Origin: Polycladidibacter hongkongensis
GTDB lineage: Bacteria; Pseudomonadota; Alphaproteobacteria; Rhizobiales; Stappiaceae
DNA length: 64,000 nucleotides
Assembly (NCBI RefSeq): GCF_001561995.1
Contig: NZ_LLWC01000026.1
Span: forward strand, 124,001-188,000
Direction of reading: 5' to 3'
Shown piece after piece: positions 25,555 to 33,411 of the stretch. How positions within the stretch are numbered: position 1 is the first letter of the stretch; each line of letters starts with the position of its first letter. A model generated the notes under the pieces. That model had not been told where the DNA came from and did not search any database. It saw only the letters and a program-made list of their open reading frames with translations. The translations under genes were made by a program, and so were the position numbers.

Positions 25555-26781
25555 ATGCGAAATACATTATTTGCGGCCACTGCCGCTTTGACCCTGTTGG
25601 CGCCACAGATTGCCCCGGCGCAGACGATGAAAGATGACAGTTTCCGTAGTGAAGACGAGGGCGAGTGGTATCACTCAGTCGAGTTTGATATGTGGGAAGG
25701 CGTCGGCGGTAACCGGCAGGTTCTTGAAACCATTATTGAAAAAATTGAGAGCACAGAAGGCGCTCGTCGTTATGCCGATGCTCCTGACACGTTGATTGCC
25801 TATGGCCCGGGGAACTGGACCTATGAGTTTTCCAAGGCCGGGGACGCTGCCATTGCAGCCGCGCAAACGACAGACGATCTGACAATAAAGCAAGAGGCCT
25901 ACAACGAGGCCATCGTTTATTATCACCTTGCCTCATCACCCCACACCCCTGCTCCGGAGCATGTGGCTGCACTGACCAAGGCGCATGACGCCTATGCTGC
26001 CAGCGCACAGATGTTACCGGGGCGTTTCTCCCGCCCACAAATCCCGTTTGAGGGCAAATCCTTTGGCGCGTTCCTGCATATCCCAGAGGGGAATGGCCCC
26101 TTCCCTGTGGTTGTGGTTTCGCAAGGCTCTGACGTTTCCAAGGTTGTCGCGCTGCCCTATTACCGCGAGCATCTGGCCGCGCGCGGCATAGCTATGCTGT
26201 CTATCGACGTGCCGGGTATGGGCGAATCCAGTGCCTACACTGTGCGGGACGGGCGCACTGACAAATTACACGCTGCGGCTGTGGACTGGGTGCGCGCGCA
26301 GGATTTCACCGATGACAAAAATGTCTTTGTTCAGGGCGTTAGCTTTGGCGGCACCTCTGCGGCGCGAATTTTCCTTGCCCGCCCAGAGCTTGACCTTGCC
26401 GGTGTCATCTTTATGTGCGGACCGATCAATGCACCATTCTTGGCAGGCCCGGACGCCTTGCAACACCTGCCACCTTTAACACTGGACGGCGTGAAGTCTC
26501 GCATGGGTATGCCGCTGGACACGGAACTGGCCGAGTTTGCCAAGGCAATCGAAGTACTCGCACTTGGCAAGCAAGGGTTGTTTGAGGGGGAAAAGATCTC
26601 CACACCGCTGCTGGCGATCAATACAACAGCCGACCCGGTGTCGCCGCTGTTTGATATGGAGAAAATGCTTGCACGGGCGGAAAACGGCGACAAAGTGCTG
26701 ATTGATATTCTGGGGCACTGCCCACCGCGGAGCCAGCGCCAACCCATTATTGCCAACTGGATCGACGGGAAGCTGCGCTAA
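25555..26781 (+). CDS. Secreted alpha/beta hydrolase (FrsA/DUF1100-like)
   Basis: 408 residues with a signal peptide (MRNTLFAATAALTLLAPQIAPAQT). An all-alpha N-terminal region of about 140 residues precedes the alpha/beta-hydrolase core: VVVVSQGSD (oxyanion strand), YYREHLAARGIAMLSIDVPGMGESS, nucleophile elbow GVSFGGTS, and the late NTTADPVSP (Asp) and DILGHCPP (His). The layout matches FrsA/DUF1100-type esterases, here exported. Start ATG at 25555 with TAGGAG. Divergent from marR, which probably represses it. Substrate unknown. Confidence 0.85.
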   Translation: MRNTLFAATAALTLLAPQIAPAQTMKDDSFRSEDEGEWYHSVEFDMWEGVGGNRQVLETIIEKIESTEGARRYADAPDTLIAYGPGNWTYEFSKAGDAAIAAAQTTDDLTIKQEAYNEAIVYYHLASSPHTPAPEHVAALTKAHDAYAASAQMLPGRFSRPQIPFEGKSFGAFLHIPEGNGPFPVVVVSQGSDVSKVVALPYYREHLAARGIAMLSIDVPGMGESSAYTVRDGRTDKLHAAAVDWVRAQDFTDDKNVFVQGVSFGGTSAARIFLARPELDLAGVIFMCGPINAPFLAGPDALQHLPPLTLDGVKSRMGMPLDTELAEFAKAIEVLALGKQGLFEGEKISTPLLAINTTADPVSPLFDMEKMLARAENGDKVLIDILGHCPPRSQRQPIIANWIDGKLR

Positions 26782-26805
26782 AGTTCAATCGATCCCAGCA
26801 ACTTG

Positions 26806-26836
26806 CGGAGAGCGGCGGCAGCCTCTCTCCGTCTTT
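26806..26836 (+). terminator. Terminator of the secreted hydrolase gene
   Basis: CGGAGAG/CTCTCCG stem with a 12-base loop followed by TCTTTTTG. Confidence 0.8.
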
Positions 26837-26907
26837 TTGTTTAGACCTGTGGAGTGAAAAGAAGGGGCACAAGCTTCACTCGCTAACAATCTTCGCAAGA
26901 TCTGAGG

Positions 26908-27954
26908 CTATTCGCCAGCAGATGAGCCAAAGTCCTCGCCCGCCAACTCGGCTTGCCTTTGGGCATGTGGGTTGGCAATAGCTGCAAGCGCCGCCTCAAT
27001 CACCTCAATGCCAGCGCCTTGTTTGATCGCCTCGGTGGTTAGAATGCGGCGGAAATTGCGTGCGCCCGGCACACCTTGAAACGTTCCCAGCATATGCCGG
27101 GTGATGGAGGCAAGGCGCGTCCCCCCTTCCAGCTCGTTTGCAATATAGGGGAGGTAAGCGCGAATGGCCGCCTCGGCCGCGATGGGCACTTTATCCTCGC
27201 CATAAATTTCGTTATCGGCGCTGGCCAGCAGCATCGGATTTTGATAGGCGGCGCGGCCAATCATGACGCCGTTGACATGCACCAGATGTACCTTAGCCGC
27301 TTCCAGCGTTGCAATACCTCCATTAATGCCGATGAACACGTCTGGCAGGCTTTGCTTGAGCTGGTAGACCAGCGGATAGTTCAATGGCGGCACATCGCGG
27401 TTTTCCTTCGGGCTGAGGCCTTGCAGCCACGCTTTGCGCGCATGGACCCAGATCGCGTCAGTACCAGCCTTTACGACTGCTTCCGCCAACGCAAACAACG
27501 CCCGTTCCTCATCCTGATCATCAACACCGATGCGGCATTTGGTTGTCACAGGGATAGACACCGCCGCTTTCATAGCGGCGATGCATTCTGCCACCAGCTG
27601 CGGTTCCTGCATCAGGCAAGCGCCAAAACGGCCTGACTGCACCCTGTCTGAGGGGCAACCAACGTTGAGGTTTACCTCATCGTAGCCCCATTCTTCGACG
27701 AGTTTGGCGCACTGTGCCAATGTTTCTGGATCCGAGCCGCCGAGCTGCAGCGCAACGGGTTGCTCTGCTTTGGAAAAGCGCAGGTGTCGCTCTGCATCCC
27801 CATGAATGAGCGCGCCAGTTGTCACCATCTCCGTATAAAGTAAAGTGTTTTTGCTTAGGATGCGGTGATAATTGCGGCAAAAACGATCCGTCCAGTCGAG
27901 CATCGGTGCGACTGCGAGGACAGGTTTGCTCAGATCATATAGGTTTTGCGTCAT
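26908..27954 (-). CDS. dusA: tRNA-dihydrouridine(20/20a) synthase DusA
   Basis: 348-residue flavoenzyme reducing uridine at positions 20/20a of the tRNA D-loop. TIM-barrel motifs are VAPMLDWTDRFCRNYHRIL, EMVTTGALIHGD, VALQLGGSDP, NLNVGCPSDRVQSGRFGACLM with the catalytic Cys in the last segment, TTKCRIGVDD and the DusA-specific HARKAWLQGLSPKENRDVPPLNY. The FMN phosphate loop is INGGI...GVMIGRAAYQNP. The C-terminal helical tRNA domain is present. The 230-base gap upstream shows nothing. Confidence 0.95.
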   Translation of the reverse strand: MTQNLYDLSKPVLAVAPMLDWTDRFCRNYHRILSKNTLLYTEMVTTGALIHGDAERHLRFSKAEQPVALQLGGSDPETLAQCAKLVEEWGYDEVNLNVGCPSDRVQSGRFGACLMQEPQLVAECIAAMKAAVSIPVTTKCRIGVDDQDEERALFALAEAVVKAGTDAIWVHARKAWLQGLSPKENRDVPPLNYPLVYQLKQSLPDVFIGINGGIATLEAAKVHLVHVNGVMIGRAAYQNPMLLASADNEIYGEDKVPIAAEAAIRAYLPYIANELEGGTRLASITRHMLGTFQGVPGARNFRRILTTEAIKQGAGIEVIEAALAAIANPHAQRQAELAGEDFGSSAGE

Positions 27955-28182
27955 TTCCAGATCGATTGCTTGTTGCGATTTGCCTATCGGCCTGCTCGTC
28001 AGCAGGGCTTATGTTGTCACCCTGCAAGCGTTTATGCCATGGAACCATCAACGGCCTAGGCAATGCGGACAAGGTGATTTCATGGCGACTTTTATAGGCA
28101 ATGCGAGGCAATCACAAGCCATAGGCGGCGTGGGTTTATGCGCCGGAAGAAATCAAGGGAGTATGTCGCAGGCGCTTAACGC

Positions 28183-28215
28183 AAAAGCACCCGTCACCGC
28201 ATGAGCGACGGGTGC
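28183..28215 (-). terminator. Terminator of znuA
   Basis: On the reverse strand, GCACCCGTC/GACGGGTGC, a 9-bp stem followed by TTTT, about 65 bases after the znuA stop. Confidence 0.85.
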
Positions 28216-28278
28216 CTTGAAGCGCAGAGGCTGTGTTAAAGGAACTGCGCCTTGTTCTTTAGCTGCTGTGCGCCAAGC

Positions 28279-29541
28279 TTACTTCTTGGCACAATCCACG
28301 ACAGAACGGGCAAGCGCGCGCATGAATTGCGGATAGAACTCGCGCGATGCGGCAATATCGGCACCAAGCGGATCAATCTGCACCAATGGCACCCCCACTT
28401 CCCCCGCCATCAGTTTAGGCAGCTTATGATTGAACTGAGGTTCGGAGAAGATGCAGCTCACTTGATTGGTTTTCACCAGCTCCGCTGTAGCCTTGATGGA
28501 ACGGGCACCAGGCTTGACTTCCGGGTTGATTGTCAGGGCATCGACAGCCTTAATCCCGTAGTCTTTTTCAAAGTACTGCAAGCTATCATGATAGACGAGT
28601 GCGCGTAGGCCCTTATAAGGCTCTAGGGTTGTTGCGAGTTCTTCTTCTAACTCGTGCAACTCATGCAGCGCGGCTTTCTCGTTGCTTTCGATTTTCGCGG
28701 CGTGCTCTGGCCATTTTTCTTTCGCCTCATGAGCTATGACCTGCACAATTGCCTCGGCATTATGGACCGAGAGCCAGATGTGTGAATCAACTGCACCATG
28801 ATCGTCATGGTCATGGCCTTCATGAGCGACCTCATCCTGCGCGTGCTTGTCATGATCGTGATCATCATGCGCAAGCTTGTCATGGTCGTGTTCATCATGG
28901 CCGTGTTCGTCATGCGCGGACTTGTCATGATCATGTTCATCATGGCCATGTTCGTCATGCGCGGACTTGTCATGATCGTGTTCATCGTGGCCATGTTCGT
29001 CATGCGCGGACTTGTCATGATCGTGTTCATCGTGGCCATGTTCGTCTTGCGCGGACTTGTCATGATCGTGTTCATCGTGGCCATGTTCGTCTTGCGCGGA
29101 CTTGTCATGATCGTGTTCATCATGGCCGTGTTCGTCTTGCGCCTGCTCATCTTCATCACCATGGAAATGATGGTGCTCCCGCGCGGGCAAAATGTTTAGA
29201 GGCTTTTCATCTATCAGCGTTACAATTTTCGCGTTTTTCCCAAGCGACTTTAATGGCTTTTGCAAAAATGTTTCCAAATGCGGCCCAACCCATACAATCA
29301 TGTCGGCAGCTTGCAAAGACTGCGCTTGTGACGGGCTAAGAGCCGCCCCGTGCGGTGATTTTTTACCCTTAACCAAGACTTGCGGCTCGGCAATCCCTTT
29401 CAGCACCATAGCGGTCAATGAATGAAGCGGCTTGATAGAGGTAACCACCTCAGCTTCATGGGCATGTGTGAACGTGGGCAAAGTCAAAGCAGTTGCGGCG
29501 CTCAGGGCGAATGCAGATAGGCGGTGTTTCATCGCAATCAT
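28279..29541 (-). CDS. znuA: Zinc ABC transporter periplasmic binding protein ZnuA with expanded His/Asp repeat
   Basis: About 420 residues; a signal peptide precedes HEAEVVTSIKPLHSLTAMVL. Cluster A-I metal-binding fold with the three zinc-site His in KPLHSL, SHIWLS and LVYHDSL, and the C-terminal acidic ligand in DPLGAD. Between the first and second ligand lies the metal loop, here greatly enlarged: HHHFHGDEDEQ, then six copies of a 15-residue unit DEHGHDEHDHDKSAQ/H, then DDHDHDKHAQ. Ordinary ZnuA has a loop of 20-30 residues. The start is one of three ATGs (29556, 29541, 29532), and none has a clear ribosome site. No znuB/znuC gene is adjacent. A Zur-like box lies upstream. Confidence 0.93.
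   Translation of the reverse strand: MIAMKHRLSAFALSAATALTLPTFTHAHEAEVVTSIKPLHSLTAMVLKGIAEPQVLVKGKKSPHGAALSPSQAQSLQAADMIVWVGPHLETFLQKPLKSLGKNAKIVTLIDEKPLNILPAREHHHFHGDEDEQAQDEHGHDEHDHDKSAQDEHGHDEHDHDKSAQDEHGHDEHDHDKSAHDEHGHDEHDHDKSAHDEHGHDEHDHDKSAHDEHGHDEHDHDKLAHDDHDHDKHAQDEVAHEGHDHDDHGAVDSHIWLSVHNAEAIVQVIAHEAKEKWPEHAAKIESNEKAALHELHELEEELATTLEPYKGLRALVYHDSLQYFEKDYGIKAVDALTINPEVKPGARSIKATAELVKTNQVSCIFSEPQFNHKLPKLMAGEVGVPLVQIDPLGADIAASREFYPQFMRALARSVVDCAKK
28876..29145 (-). repeat. Six in-frame 45-bp tandem repeats in znuA
   Basis: Units start at 28876, 28921, 28966, 29011, 29056 and 29101. They differ by only a few bases and all encode the 15-residue His/Asp unit. The near identity points to recent expansion by slippage or recombination, so copy number may vary between strains. 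Confidence 0.95.
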
Positions 29542-29586
29542 GGAGGGCACTTTCATAGATTTACGCGGTCAGCATAATGATTTTGT

Positions 29587-29600
29587 GATGTTGTAACATC
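29587..29600. promoter_or_regulatory. Zur-box-like palindrome upstream of znuA
   Basis: GATGTTGTAACATC: 6-bp inverted arms GATGTT/AACATC around GT. This resembles the Zur core ATGTTATAACAT with one change. It lies about 45-60 bases before the znuA start, so zinc-dependent repression is likely. It also sits upstream of the divergent Lrp-type gene. Confidence 0.65.
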
Positions 29601-29753
29601 TCGAGATCATTTGGCAAGTGTCTGCGTCCTCTTTGCCCTACGCACTGTCAGGTTTTGCACATTCGCAAGTACACAGCCTCGCTGTGTGCAGTCTGGCAAA
29701 AACACCTGACAATAAGGGGACGTGCTGCTAAAACGCTGGAAACAGGAGCCAAA

Positions 29754-30218
29754 ATGCCGGAATTTAAAGACGATTTAGATCGAAAACTGGTCGCCATCCT
29801 ACAAAGCAACGCACGCGAGCCAATTTCGTCGATTGCGCGCAAGCTGGATGTCGCTCGCTCGACCGTACAAGAACGCATCGCGAGGCTGGAGCGCACCGGC
29901 ATAATTTCCGGCTATACTGCCATTATGGGTGAGACTGATAGCGGCAGGAAAGTACAAGCACTGGTGATGCTTTCAGTGGCGCAGCAACAATCCCGAGAAC
30001 TGGTAAAGCAATTAGAATCGTTCCCAGAAATTCGCAGTTGCCTCACAATTTCCGGTGAGTTTGATGTGTTTCTGGTGGTAGAGCCTGACCGCCTGGAAGA
30101 TTTGGATGACCTCCTAGACGATATCGCCGAAATTCCCGGGGTATTACGTTCCCGTTCTTCCATCGTGCTGTCGAAACGTTTCGAGCGTCAGCAGCCATTT
30201 TTACCTCGGCGCAGTTAG
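29754..30218 (+). CDS. Lrp/AsnC-family transcriptional regulator
   Basis: 154 residues; helix-turn-helix DLDRKLVAILQSNAREPISSIARKLDVARSTVQERIARLERTGIISGYT and RAM domain SFPEIRSCLTISGEFDVFLVVEPDRLEDLDDLLDDIAEIPGV. Start ATG at 29754 with CAGGAG. It precedes a saccharopine-dehydrogenase-like gene in the same direction by about 190 bases and probably regulates it in response to lysine or a related amino acid. The pairing is a familiar one in alphaproteobacteria. Confidence 0.92.
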   Translation: MPEFKDDLDRKLVAILQSNAREPISSIARKLDVARSTVQERIARLERTGIISGYTAIMGETDSGRKVQALVMLSVAQQQSRELVKQLESFPEIRSCLTISGEFDVFLVVEPDRLEDLDDLLDDIAEIPGVLRSRSSIVLSKRFERQQPFLPRRS

Positions 30219-30411
30219 AAACGCACAGACCAGACCTTATATTTAACGAATGCCCTCGGCGCATTGCCACTTTAACTAGTCATTTTCACGTATTTTTCGT
30301 GAATTTGACGGCTATTTGCTTCGTTTTTTCAAGTTTGGCGGCTTCCCTCCGGCAGAACTGGGCCTCAAGCTTGGCTTTATTCCAGTTCCAATTGCTTTAG
30401 GAGGGATTGCT

Positions 30412-31524
30412 ATGTGGAACGTTGCAGTTATCGGGGCGGGTAAAATCGGCGGTGCGATTTGCAAACTGCTGCTTGGCAGTGGTAATTACCACGTGACAGT
30501 ATTTGATCAGCAAAAGTCAGCGCTTGATCGCTTGGAACTCGCAGCGCTTGGAAAGCGCGTTATTGATGTGGGAGATGAAAACGCACTTAAAGGCGCTTTG
30601 AACGGCGTCGATGCGGTGATCTCGGCTGCCCCATTTTACTTGACTGAAACGATTGCCAGTGCGGCCAAAGCGGCTGGAGCGCATTACTTCGATTTGACAG
30701 AGGATGTGGCCTCGACACGAGCGGTCAGCGCCTTGGCTGAATACGCAGACAGCGCCTTTGCGCCGCAATGCGGACTGGCACCTGGGTTTGTTTCCATCGC
30801 CGGATATGCGCTTGCCAAACAGTTTGACGCGTTGGACACCCTCTCGCTGCGGGTTGGAGCGCTGCCACGCTATCCAACCAATCGGTTAAAATACAACCTG
30901 ACATGGTCGACCGACGGGCTGATTAATGAGTATTGCAATCCATGTATTGCCGTGGACCAAGGGCGAACGCACGAGGTCGCACCACTTGAAGGCTACGAGA
31001 CCTTTTCGCTGGAGGGCGCAGACTACGAGGCGTTTAACACCTCTGGTGGATTGGGCTCCTTAGCACAGACACTTGAAGGCAAGGTGCAGTCGCTGCGCTA
31101 TGCGTCCATCCGCTATCCCGGTCACCGCGAGATCATGCGTTTGCTGCTGGGTGATCTGGGCCTGCGCAACCGCCGAGATCTGTTGAAAGAAGTGATGGAG
31201 GAGGCCATACCCGCCACTCGGCAGGACAGAGTTCTGGTGTTTATTACGGCCACGGGTGAGATCGACGGGCAGTTTGAAGAGCGCTCCTATTTGAAGAATA
31301 TCAACGCACGAGAGATCGATGGGGAGCTCTGGAGCGCCATCCAGATTACCACAGCGGCAGGTATCTGCGCGGTGGTTGATCTGGTGAAGGAGGGACGATT
31401 GCCATCACGTGGACTAATCCGCCAAGAGGATATCGATCTGGATCACTTTCTCGCCAATCGATTTGGCGCGCTTTATCTAGGCGGACCATTGCAATTTGGG
31501 GAAGCCCGCGCAGCTGCGGCGTAG
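30412..31524 (+). CDS. Saccharopine dehydrogenase-family protein (L-lysine 6-dehydrogenase-like)
   Basis: 370 residues. Rossmann motif [18 protein letters not shown] at the N-terminus, then [68 protein letters not shown] and [45 protein letters not shown]. This pattern fits the Sacchrp_dh_NADP/C families and in particular LysDH-like enzymes that oxidise lysine toward alpha-aminoadipate semialdehyde. The ATG at 30412 has AGGAGGG. The exact reaction is not proved. Confidence 0.85.
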   Translation: MWNVAVIGAGKIGGAICKLLLGSGNYHVTVFDQQKSALDRLELAALGKRVIDVGDENALKGALNGVDAVISAAPFYLTETIASAAKAAGAHYFDLTEDVASTRAVSALAEYADSAFAPQCGLAPGFVSIAGYALAKQFDALDTLSLRVGALPRYPTNRLKYNLTWSTDGLINEYCNPCIAVDQGRTHEVAPLEGYETFSLEGADYEAFNTSGGLGSLAQTLEGKVQSLRYASIRYPGHREIMRLLLGDLGLRNRRDLLKEVMEEAIPATRQDRVLVFITATGEIDGQFEERSYLKNINAREIDGELWSAIQITTAAGICAVVDLVKEGRLPSRGLIRQEDIDLDHFLANRFGALYLGGPLQFGEARAAAA

Positions 31525-31616
31525 GCTAGACAGCGGCAATCAAAACACTGATGCCCCGGCAAGCAAAGCTTGCAGGGCTTACAGGCGGGCGGCAGCGCCC
31601 CCGCCGAGCAACAAAG

Positions 31617-31642
31617 AAAAGGCAGGCGTCGCGCCTGCCTTT
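31617..31642. terminator. Bidirectional terminator between the dehydrogenase and cydC
   Basis: AAAGGCAGGCG-TCG-CGCCTGCCTTT, perfect stem, between convergent genes. Confidence 0.9.
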
Positions 31643-31674
31643 GCCGTTTGCCTATTGGTCAGCTTCTGCAAGCC

Positions 31675-33411
31675 TTAGTCGGGCCGCAGGCGCGCTAAAT
31701 GCGCAGCGCCAAGCGGTAGTGGCAACTCGTCAAGCGAACCGTTTTTCAGCTCCAGAACTTTGCTAACACGCGCCACCTCAAGGGCGCGGTGCGAAATCAG
31801 CAAGGCCCCGGCATCGGCACTCATGGTCAAAAAGCTCTGCAGCACCTGCTTTGCCGTTGTTGCATCCAAGCCCTCGGTTAACTCGTCGGCAATCCAGAGG
31901 CGGGGTTTACGCAAATAGGCGCGCGCCAGCGCCAAGCGCCGCCCTTCTCCACCAGACAGGCCAAGCCCAGATTCACCCAATACTGTTTCCAGCCCCATTG
32001 CCTCTCTACGAATGCGGTCATCCAGCCCGGCAAGGGCGAGTGCCTGCCACAATTCATCCTCACTGGCTTCAGGCTTTGCCAGTCTCAAGTTTGCGGCAAC
32101 CGTGTCATGGAAAATCTGAGTTCGCTGGCCGACAACCACAAGATTCTGACGCAAATCCTCTTCACACAGCATGGCAAGATCCGCACCGGCAAGTTTGATG
32201 GTACCCGAACCAGGAGTAAGCAAGCGCGCCAGCAAAGCTGTGAGGGTCGATTTACCGGCGCCACTGGGGCCGACAATGGCGATCTGCTCGCCTTGGTTGA
32301 GTGAAAAACTCACACCGGCAAGCGGGGCATGGCCTGTGCTTGGGTAGGCGTAGGTGAGGTCATTAACCTGCAGCACAGGCTCTGCATTCTGCCTCCCTAC
32401 TATTTTCAGGGTTTGCTGCGCTGCAACCGCATCGCGTTCCTCGCCCGCTTTGAGCAGGGCTGTCACCCGCTGCGCCGCGCCAGCCATGCGCGCCCAGCTG
32501 CCAGCGCCATTGGCGGCAGAGACCAGCAGTTCTGGCAATGCCAGCGCGACAAAGGCAAACAGCGCCATATGGCGCAGCTCCAGCTGCCCCTGTTGCATCG
32601 CCCAAGCGGTGAGCGCGAATGTGATCGCCAGCAGGCTCTGAGACAGCGCACTGATAAACGTTGTGGACTGGGTGTCTTCTTGCTCAGCACGGCAGGTTTC
32701 CACCTCCAGACGGCTGGCAGCGCGCATAATTTTAGCTTGCTGGCGGTCCAAGCCGCCATAAACGCTGAGGTCGCGGCGGCCCCGCACCATATCTGCGGTT
32801 CTCACACGTAGAGAATCCTTGGCGCTGTTGTATTTTTGCGCGTGCTCGCGTGCCTCCTGCCCTGCTGTTTTGGCGAGTATAGAGATCCCGAGGATTTGCA
32901 CGGCAGCAATGGCCAGTGCTGCCGGCGGGGCGTATTGAAACAGGATTATCACTGACATGCCAGTAATCACTATTGTGACGAACAGCGGCAGGGCCAAGCG
33001 CAGATAAAGGCCATCCAGCTGATCCACATCAGAGACCACACGCGACAACAGCGAGGCCGTGCGAGAGCCCTCCGCGTCCTTGCGCGTTTGCGCCACCACA
33101 CCGCGAAACACATCACGGCGTAAGTTACTTAAAAAACGGAAGGTGGCGTCATGGGTGACAAGGCGCTCGGCATAGCGGCCGAAAATGCGCAGGGCAGCAT
33201 AGAAGCGCACACGAAATGACAGAGTGCTTACTGTCACGAGCGCAGTTCCCCCCAAAGCGGCACTCATGGCAGCAGAGGTGATTAACCAGCCTGAAACCGC
33301 CAGCAATGCAATGCCGGCAGCAGCGGGCAGCAGCGCCAGCAGCGCGCCAGACCAAAAGGCGATAGGGTGCTGCTGCTGCAAGCGCAGGAGAATAGCAAGG
33401 GCAGCTCTCAT
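31675..33411 (-). CDS. cydC: Heterodimeric ABC exporter subunit CydC
   Basis: 578 residues: an exporter-type membrane domain (six helices, residues 1-300) and an ATPase domain. Walker A IVGPSGAGKSTLTALLARLL, Q-loop VVGQRTQIFHDTVAANL, signature LGLSGGEGRRLALARAYLRKPRLWIADELTEGLD, and H-loop LISHR. CydDC exports cysteine/glutathione to the periplasm and is needed for cytochrome bd and c maturation. Overlaps cydD by 4 bp, with cydD first in the operon, as in enteric bacteria. No cydAB gene is in this window. Confidence 0.93.
   Translation of the reverse strand: MRAALAILLRLQQQHPIAFWSGALLALLPAAAGIALLAVSGWLITSAAMSAALGGTALVTVSTLSFRVRFYAALRIFGRYAERLVTHDATFRFLSNLRRDVFRGVVAQTRKDAEGSRTASLLSRVVSDVDQLDGLYLRLALPLFVTIVITGMSVIILFQYAPPAALAIAAVQILGISILAKTAGQEAREHAQKYNSAKDSLRVRTADMVRGRRDLSVYGGLDRQQAKIMRAASRLEVETCRAEQEDTQSTTFISALSQSLLAITFALTAWAMQQGQLELRHMALFAFVALALPELLVSAANGAGSWARMAGAAQRVTALLKAGEERDAVAAQQTLKIVGRQNAEPVLQVNDLTYAYPSTGHAPLAGVSFSLNQGEQIAIVGPSGAGKSTLTALLARLLTPGSGTIKLAGADLAMLCEEDLRQNLVVVGQRTQIFHDTVAANLRLAKPEASEDELWQALALAGLDDRIRREAMGLETVLGESGLGLSGGEGRRLALARAYLRKPRLWIADELTEGLDATTAKQVLQSFLTMSADAGALLISHRALEVARVSKVLELKNGSLDELPLPLGAAHLARLRPD

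Noticed and set aside
28876-29145. CRISPR-like regular repeats
   Set aside because: Units are contiguous, have no spacers, are 45 bp each and keep a coding frame; this is a protein repeat.
28749-29339. Long rightward open frames rich in His/Arg or Met/Val across the znuA repeat region
   Set aside because: They exist only because the 45-bp repeat has no stops in several frames. The reverse frame encodes a complete ZnuA with all ligands.
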